64,000 bases of DNA. Origin: Rhopalosiphum padi. Lineage: Eukaryota; Arthropoda; Insecta; Hemiptera; Aphididae. Shown piece after piece: positions 57,080-64,000 of the stretch. The stretch covers positions 36,989,858 through 37,053,857 of the forward strand of contig NC_083598.1 of the NCBI RefSeq assembly GCF_020882245.1. Direction: 5' to 3'. Position 1 is the stretch's first letter. Each line of letters opens with the position of its first letter. Both the position numbers and the translations under genes were made by a program. The notes under the pieces were generated by a model, which made no database searches, was not told the DNA's origin, and saw nothing but the letters and a program-made list of their open reading frames with translations.

Positions 57080-57638
57080 GGAATAGACACGCCTACTTAT
57101 TCCATACTACAGCCGCCCGCGACATTTCGAAAGCCAGTATATCCATAAAAATCCAAAATAAAAAAAAAAAAAAAATACCATTCTCTATAATTTTTCACGT
57201 AGATTTAGAAAAGTATAGAAAAAAAAAATTGTTCAGATACTAATTATTCACAAGTAAAACAGTGAAAAAAAAACAGAAAACGCAAAACGATTTTTTAATT
57301 GTATTCTGTCTTATCATTTATGATTTATCATCAGGTCGCCGTCGTGAACACATTTGAATGTATTTAAATATTTATTCTATAACCTCAAAATGTTATCGTT
57401 ATCACAGACGTGCAGCTTGAGAGTAACTATGAAATGTACAGAATGTGGTTGTCGTTGTATTGAAATTGAAAATAACATACATACATAAACTATTTTTATT
57501 TATACGAATAAACGATAAACAATAACAACAGCTTTACACTATTGTCTATTACAGTTTACATCTCAAATTACACACGTGTTCAGATTTTTTTAAGCTAACT
57601 ACGCGATCCAGTCGGAATAAACGAATAGTATCGTGACC

Positions 57639-59866
57639 ATGTCGGAACCGGCAAGAAAACGAGGCGTGCTAGCCGGCGGTGAATCGAGTACTAGTGGTGA
57701 ATCAAGCACCGGTGGCGAATCTAGTACCATCGGGTCTAGCTCTACCGATTCCGATGATAATCTTGATGAAATGGTTACGGTAAATATTAATGAACAAGCC
57801 TCTCGGTATAGCAGGGGATAAAAAGGTCGACTGTAGATTTGCAGGATCCAACAATAATTTTTGACGAAAAAACGAATAAATTTAACTGTGGACAACCAAT
57901 AATAATGTTACGACTACCTTATTTTGTAAATGTTTAATTTATTAAATGTTAACTAAATAATAATCCGGGACCAAATAATTGACCTATTTACATATTGTCA
58001 TTTACAATCGCTGGAAATAGTATGGAAGTATATTATATATATAAATATACTAAATCTCTCTCATAAAGCAGTTTCATTGTTTCAATATTATTATTCTTTC
58101 ATAGGTCTTATTTTTGAGAACAATTGATAATGCAAAAAACATATTACTACTTTTGTAATAAAAGTGTAAAACAAATTTTAGATCTGTTTAAATAAAAAAA
58201 AAAATGTTAATTGTTACAATTTATAAATATTAACTCCAATTATAGTATCCAGTTTTGTATGTTCTAGTGTTGACTAATATTGTGTTTATTTCATTTCAGT
58301 CAGTACTTGACGTTGAATTTGAAGGGCGCAGTCCACAACCCTCAGACTTTCATAGTATTAAACAGTTATTACAACAGCTGTTTTTAAAAGCTCCAGTGAA
58401 CCTGTCTAATTTGTCTTCAGTACTGATAAATCAACACGGAATTGGATCAGTGATCAAGGTATAGTTTCATAACTTAAGATGATGCCATATACAGTATACG
58501 TTGTCTCTGCAGTCTTACAAGCTGTACAACATAGCAAACTTATAATCTTATAAAATTATAGTCCTACCCTAATAGTACCCTATGTCTTTAACTACTCAAT
58601 GCAGTTAGATCTTAAGATAAAATACTTTGAAGAAGAACTAAATCTATTACATTATCACAGCATTAAACCACCAACTTGACTGAAAAAAATCCAGTGGTCC
58701 CTACAATTCTTAGGAATCTCCCATGACATCTTAAATTAAAATGATATCACGACTTGCTACATAAAAGCTAAAAATCCCCCCATCCCCCCCCAAACAAAAA
58801 TCATAATCAAAATTGCATATTGTTCCTATGAACAGATTGTAAATATATTTTAAAATAAAATAAATCTTTATGATATAGCAAGTTCATGATGATGATGACG
58901 ATGACGATGATGATGATGATGATGACATTGTTGATGTCAACCAAGTATTTGGAATAACTTCAATTCTCAATATTACTGAGAAGGTAATGTCACTGATATT
59001 CTAATTTTATAATCTAATGCTTTTTCTGAAGCATTGTATAGGTTTTACTTATACTACTATTGTGCCCTTTTAATATTAAAATATTTATTTGTTACAGACA
59101 AGTGAATGTGTAGAAAATTTACACAAATTAATGTTGGACTTGAGCAACCAACATAGTGATAGTGACACAACACGATTTATAAACAAATTGTTGAGTGATG
59201 ATTCAAAACAAGTTGGGTTGTTAATAAACGAAAGATATGTTAACATACCCCCGCCAATTTCTGTGCCATTATTTCATGCTATTCGGTATTATTATACTTA
59301 TTTAATAAATAAAAATAATATTCTATTTTCTCTTAGCACTGAAAACAATTGTTTGATGATTTTAAAACTGTATTGTTTTAAATTATATAATGTATGTAAT
59401 ATGATTTCAGCAAGGAATTATTTAGTTTAAAATCTAAGAACCCATCATATAATTTTGATTATCTTATTATGATAAGCAAACTATACAAAATGAAAAAAGA
59501 TAAGAAGGAAAACAAAAATCTTGAGGGTTGCGAAGTATTTTGGTCAAATGCTGAAGAGGAGTTCTTTGACGAAGTATACAAATAATGAAACAAAAATATA
59601 ATTTATTTAATGTGTATACATTATTGAACATGATTTATTTAAATGTTTTTCAGGCTGCAGATTACAAGTTTGAGTTTTGTGTGCAAAATGACAAGGGTAC
59701 TGGCTTGGCAGGTAACTGGGTAGAATCAGATCCTGAAATGGTTCCTTTTAGACGTGTTCTGATTTTCACTTTGGAAAAATTCCATGCAATAACAAACACG
59801 CTGGCATCTTTTTTGGAACCAGCAGGTACTGTTTATAACAGTGCATATAAGCCTGGATCTATCTGA
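57639..59866 (+). CDS. Bccip: BCCIP (BRCA2 and CDKN1A-interacting protein homologue), complete
   Basis: BCCIP family proteins act in nuclear genome stability and, as Bcp1 in yeast, as chaperone and export factor for ribosomal protein uL14. Exons are 57639-57779, 58300-58458, 58879-58983, 59098-59285, 59411-59573 and 59654-59866, giving 969 nt or 322 aa plus TGA (human about 314). The Ser/Gly-rich N-terminus has three GESST repeats. The conserved core starts LDVEFEGRSPQPSDFHSIKQ, continues with FLKAPVNLSNLSSVL, a run of 13 Asp (acidic loop, residues 104-116), VNQVFGITSILNITEK, VGLLINERYVNIPPPISVPL, and VFWSNAEEEFFDEAADYKFE, and ends after VPFRRVLIFTLEKFHAI. All introns are GT-AG and phases close. 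The ATG is the first in frame after a CpG-rich flank. Confidence 0.95.
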
Positions 59867-61257
59867 AGATTATTTCATTGTTTATATTGATATGTATATT
59901 TTTTTTTTTTATCAAGTTGAATTAAATTGAGTTTTTTTTTTCAAAATAATCTAATGGCATAAAATATATATAAAAAAAAACAATTTTGATAGCTTTTCTT
60001 ACATACTATTAATTTATATATATTCATGATAAAATACATTATTATAAGAGTTTATTTAATGACTATTTTTTTAAAATATTAATGCCTTTTCTGTCTCATT
60101 TCTATTAATAGTTATAATAAATGTCTTTATTCCAAAATAGAAAATGATTTAAGTTTTAGAGAACAGATATTCTCTAAAATTTGGAATACCAGTTTTTTTT
60201 ATAAAATAATAGTTTATTAAATTAAATATTTATTATTGAGTAAAATATTATATCATACCTTTGGACAAGGTTCAGCGTTGAATTTCTTATTTACCAGGGC
60301 CCTCAAAATAAATAAACTATATAATGCATTGTTTGCTTATTTAATGATATCTGTAGTATGTACTAATTACTTACAACTTGCTATATTATAGATTCTTTTA
60401 AAACACTTTAAACACATTTTACATAAATTAATACATACTTTTTATTTTATTTATTCTTCAAGAAGATAGTGGGCCCCACTGAACATGTTCATGTGGGAGC
60501 CCATGAGTTCATATACTCTAGGTATACATACAACAAATAGTCTGACAAAAAATTAAGTTACTCATTACACATTTTTTATATGTGTAAATTTTAATATTAT
60601 TTAATTAATTTGTTAATTATTACTTATTTATCAAAGGTAGAATAAGTTGGTACTTATAATATTTTATATCCTATAATAAGTCTTAGAATATGTAAATAAT
60701 CATTATTAAGTAGGTACTCAATATTTGTGTCTTATGACTTATGAAGAATAAAAATAGAATTAACCAACTAGGTATTTAATATTTTAAATTTAAAGTTATT
60801 ATTATTTTTAAAAGCTAGGAATTGCTGGTACTAAATGTTAGAGGGCAAAATTTTACATTTATCATTTTGTTTTATAAAATTTATTTTATTTTGTTTAAAT
60901 CATCGACATCAATTTCTACGTTATTTTTATAAAATATTTTTGGTTATTTATGTTAAAAAGTTTAAAACCAAAACGTGATTCTTGAAAATTATCCTAAACT
61001 CTAGAGTTATGAAGTATGATTCATTAAATCAACAGTCAGCATTGGCGAACTGCTGCCAAGAAAGGCAGAAAACTAGAACATCAAAATATCTTATTGTTGT
61101 AGATAGTGTTATTAATTTATTATATAGAATTGACAAAGATTTTTTTTTGTCTTTGTCTAGGCATCATTTATTTATAATTTTATCCCTCTAGACTCCAATA
61201 AAAATTATTTGGGTTAAATTATCTAGTTATCGGTTGTTAAAATATAGCACCCGTAAT
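59867..61257. other. BCCIP 3' flank and intergenic region
   Basis: AT-rich sequence with several AATAAA motifs. A phrase TTTACCAGGGCCCTCAAAAT near 60290 looks like a transposon edge. No coding exon recognised. Confidence 0.45.
60471..60502. repeat. Imperfect palindrome centred on GAACATGTTC
   Basis: The left arm GGGCCCCACTGAACAT and right arm GTTCATGTGGGAGCCC fold back with a perfect 10-bp centre (60481-60490) and only small bulges further out. It would form a strong hairpin in DNA or RNA. It may be a piece of a transposon. No loop, so it is not a typical microRNA precursor. Confidence 0.5.
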
Positions 61258-61516
61258 CAGTGGCGCCAAAGTCCAAAATTTTTCCTATGGCATTATACAC
61301 CTCTACATAAAATGTTGACACCCACCTAGGTTAGGTTCAGTGGCGGCGCCAAGGACGGACCATGGCCCTACTTGGAAATGCTTGGCCCTACCACTAGCCT
61401 AACCTTAGACATTATAATATATATTCATTTTTAATTTTTTTAGCCCTACCTTATAATTGTTGGCCTCCTATCTTGGTCCTAATCTAGAAAAAAATTTTGA
61501 TGCCGCGCCGCCACTG
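61258..61516. mobile_element. Short element(s) with CAGTGGCG ends
   Basis: The sequence CAGTGGCG begins at 61258 (CAGTGGCGCCAAAGTCC) and again at 61338 (CAGTGGCGGCGCCAAGG). An inverted CGCCGCCACTG ends at 61516 (inward: CAGTGGCGGCGCGGCATC). The likely element is 61338-61516 (179 bp). Flanks GTTAGGTT and GTTAAGTA agree at 6 of 8 positions, which could be a decayed 8-bp hAT target duplication. The outer copy at 61258 may be an older, related end into which the other inserted. Confidence 0.5.
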
Positions 61517-61860
61517 GTTAAGTAATATGGAATTGCTTCCTGCATAAAATAAAGTGTACGAAATGAATCCCAAATAAAATTACTTTCCAGTATATGTACA
61601 AATCAATAATCTTATAATATTTTACTAGGTATTTACGATGTCTGGGAAAGTTTATAAATATAATTTTATATCTTGTTGTATCTAGTAGTACTACTGTAGT
61701 AGTTATCAAATTTCACCACAGAACAATCACTTAATTATTATTATTGTCTATTGATGTAATGAAAAAAATAAAAAATATTATTATTGACCAATATATGTAT
61801 GTAGCATTGTAGCGTATAATATGAATATATTATACTGAGTAACACTTTTAAGTTTTAACC

Positions 61861-62200
61861 ATACCTATTACCATATTTTTTTTTTTTTTTTTTAGTTAAT
61901 GAAAATAAGAAAATTGAAAAAAATATAATAATATAATGTATATATGTAATATATAATGTCTACAAACATTTTAAAATTTTTAAATAAATATATAAAATAT
62001 TTTGTATTTTCGGACTTTTTGTCCAACACTAAAAATGCGCTCGGACTTTTTGTCCGACTATAAAAACTGAATCCGGACTTTAAGTCCAACTTTTTTTAAA
62101 ACGGACTTTTTGTCCACGGTCTTTTTGACCGATTACCGTTTGAAGTATAAAATATTTTATATATCTATAATAATTCTATACCGTTCTGACGTCCTAAGTC
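61861..62200. repeat. Cluster of five GGAC-N5-GTCC palindromes
   Basis: Palindromes at 62012-62024, 62043-62055, 62075-62087 (GGACTTTAAGTCC), 62103-62115 and 62118-62130. Three are GGACTTTTTGTCC. The fifth is GGTCTTTTTGACC, where both arms changed so that pairing is kept. Arms in the second extend to 6 bp (TCGGAC/GTCCGA). Spacing is irregular (about 31, 32, 28 and 15 bp). The cluster is non-coding; the minus-strand open frame here merely translates the repeats. Confidence 0.7.
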
Positions 62201-62802
62201 TGTATAAAATGGGAAGGAAATTGTTGCTGAATGAATATAATATAATAATTTGAAAAGTTAATTTAAAAAGATTGTATTATTTGTATTTTCACGAAAGCTT
62301 GAGGGAACCAATTCGTATGTTACCAATAGACAACCCGGGTCCCGGCCTCCCGGGAACCAACTCCTAGTCGTCCGTTAGGTTAATCGGTTAATGTAAATTT
62401 GCAATGACAAAGGTCATACCTTTAATAGGCCCCTACCTATTTACCCACTGTCCATAAATATAAATTATAATTGTAATTATATCAATACGGGTACAAACTA
62501 CAAGCGACCCACTGCAGTAACTATATTTTATATACAAGTATGTGAATATGTCATATGTGACTCATTGTGACTACAGAAATACAGAATATATAAATAAAAT
62601 GGCTTAATAATATATAAATTCAGCTATGAAATATATTAAATAAATCTATTTATTTTGTATTTTTGTAGTCGTAAGGAACAATATGTTGGTCTTTGGTATT
62701 ATTTATAATATATGTAGATTAGATAATAACTACAAATACCGACCACAAGGATTTCTAAAAATAATAACCTGAATTGCAGTATTTGCACCGCCCGACGGCC
62801 GA

Positions 62803-63017
62803 TTGTAAACTTCGCCGCCAGAAATCAAACTAGTAGAATACCTTTTGTCCTTTTAGATAAAAGAAGGTAATGAAAAGGTCTAATGTAAACTCCGCCAAAC
62901 TTATTTTCTTACCTCGCCTGTATAATGGGTTTATGGAAACTTCACCAGCATTAAGGCCTTCCTACATTAAATTAAAATATGTTGACATCCGTCGCGATGA
63001 CATACGCCGAAGTTTCT
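62803..63017. repeat. Recurring motif near TGTAAACTTCGCC
   Basis: TTGTAAACTTCGCC at 62803, ATGTAAACTCCGCC at 62883, ATGGAAACTTCACC at 62933, and an inverted ACGCCGAAGTTTCT at 63004. The surroundings are more GC-rich than the flanks. Origin not recognised; possibly a decayed repeat element. Confidence 0.45.
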
Positions 63018-64000
63018 AAAATCGATGTGTACAATTTAATAGTATATCTCAACTGAATAAACTAAAAAAATCAGAATTAAAAAAAAAGTATAATATTAGA
63101 GAACACGATAAACTTAACTTTTAACAATGGATATATTAGACTTAGAATACATATCTACAAATTGTATCACATCATTCACATCATTTTAGTTTGAACTGTT
63201 CACAGTTAAAAATATTATAAGTATAATGTATAACATAACTTACAAATTTAATGATTAGGTATTACGATTATTTAATGTAATAAACATTACAAAATTTGTA
63301 TCATTGATTTATTTAGACTGCAATTATTATTTTTAATTTCAAATTTCGTATATTTGTTGGCATATTACGCATATCTTACTAGGTATTATTTAATGTGGAA
63401 AATTATTATTATAAAAATTATAATTTTTTTTTTTTTAATAATAATAATATAGTATTAGTATAGCGATAGCCTTATAAGTTATAGGGATAAATCTATTCTG
63501 GCAGAGTTTACATGCAGGATAATCGAATTGCACTTTTTACCTAAATAAATGGCCGAATTGTACTTATTAAAAAAGGTATAATGATCAATGATCGATCATG
63601 CAATCGAGTTAAAAGCAAATGTTCTAAAAATAATGTTAATTTAAACTTTGTAAAATACTAATTTCCCTTCCCGCTTAAAATACAATCATTGGCATACTAA
63701 ATACTAATTATTATTATTTTTTTATACTTTTAATTGTATATAATATCGTGTATATTACAAGTACCTAATATATAATTATATATTATGATAGCTTGATAGC
63801 ATGGTACCAAGTTATGAATACCTAAATGTATATACTTTCAATTTTGTTTTTAATGTTTAAAAAACTAAACGTTAATTTAATTTATTTTAATCTTGTATAT
63901 TATGTCTATTATATCAAATTAGCTTATTCACTTATTGTAACAACTGTGTACAAATTGTAAAATATTCTTTAAAGTTTAATTTAAGTTTATAAATTATAAT
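63018..64000. other. AT-rich sequence to the end of the window
   Basis: Only low-complexity sequence is seen, including a T run at about 63424-63438. No exon, RNA gene or repeat family recognised. Confidence 0.5.

Overview
The window looks like nuclear DNA of an insect, most probably an aphid (Sternorrhyncha). The evidence is its very AT-rich non-coding sequence, short CpG-rich islands around promoters, small exons with canonical GT-AG introns, insect-type protein sequences, and multi-copy gene fragments and transposon ends of kinds I associate with aphid genomes. The species assignment is inference. I see no rRNA, tRNA or CRISPR array. The exon structures below were read by eye. In each gene the exon lengths and splice phases close exactly on the stop codon.

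Layout. 1-8976: non-coding sequence with a CpG-rich block at about 300-1850 and no recognised exon. 8977-25849 (+): the 3' part of unc-13, 24 constitutive exons encoding 1293 residues (C1, C2B, MUN, C2C), with the 5' end missing. This gene contains the best find of the window: two tandem exons of exactly 107 nt (17445-17551 and 17990-18096), both ending in the same first strand of C2B, which look mutually exclusive. 32346-33932 (+): NF-YB, complete, 5 exons, 199 aa. 37596-40744 (+): UBE2D-type ubiquitin-conjugating enzyme (effete/UbcD1), complete, 6 exons, 147 aa, with a CpG-rich promoter. 40745-50435: a repeat-rich intergenic region with a 521-bp Tc1/mariner-like element, an 808-bp element with CAGTGGCG ends, a three-copy repeat and a decayed coding-like patch. 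50579-51954 (+): eEF1B nucleotide-exchange subunit (EF-1 beta), complete, 4 exons, 216 aa, preceded by a TOP-like pyrimidine tract. 55290-57080: a composite region with a THAP-like first exon (+) meeting three exons of an aphid-type SWIM-like gene (-), bracketed by an 18-bp inverted repeat that contains a CRE palindrome. 57639-59866 (+): BCCIP, complete, 6 exons, 322 aa. 59867-64000: intergenic, with MITE-like ends, hairpins and a cluster of GGAC-N5-GTCC palindromes.

The five conserved genes have no shared pathway: neurotransmitter release, CCAAT-box transcription, ubiquitination, translation elongation, and genome or ribosome maintenance. All five lie on the + strand, each with its own promoter. 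The accessory signal is concentrated at 43.7-48.3 kb, 55-57.1 kb and 60.4-63 kb.
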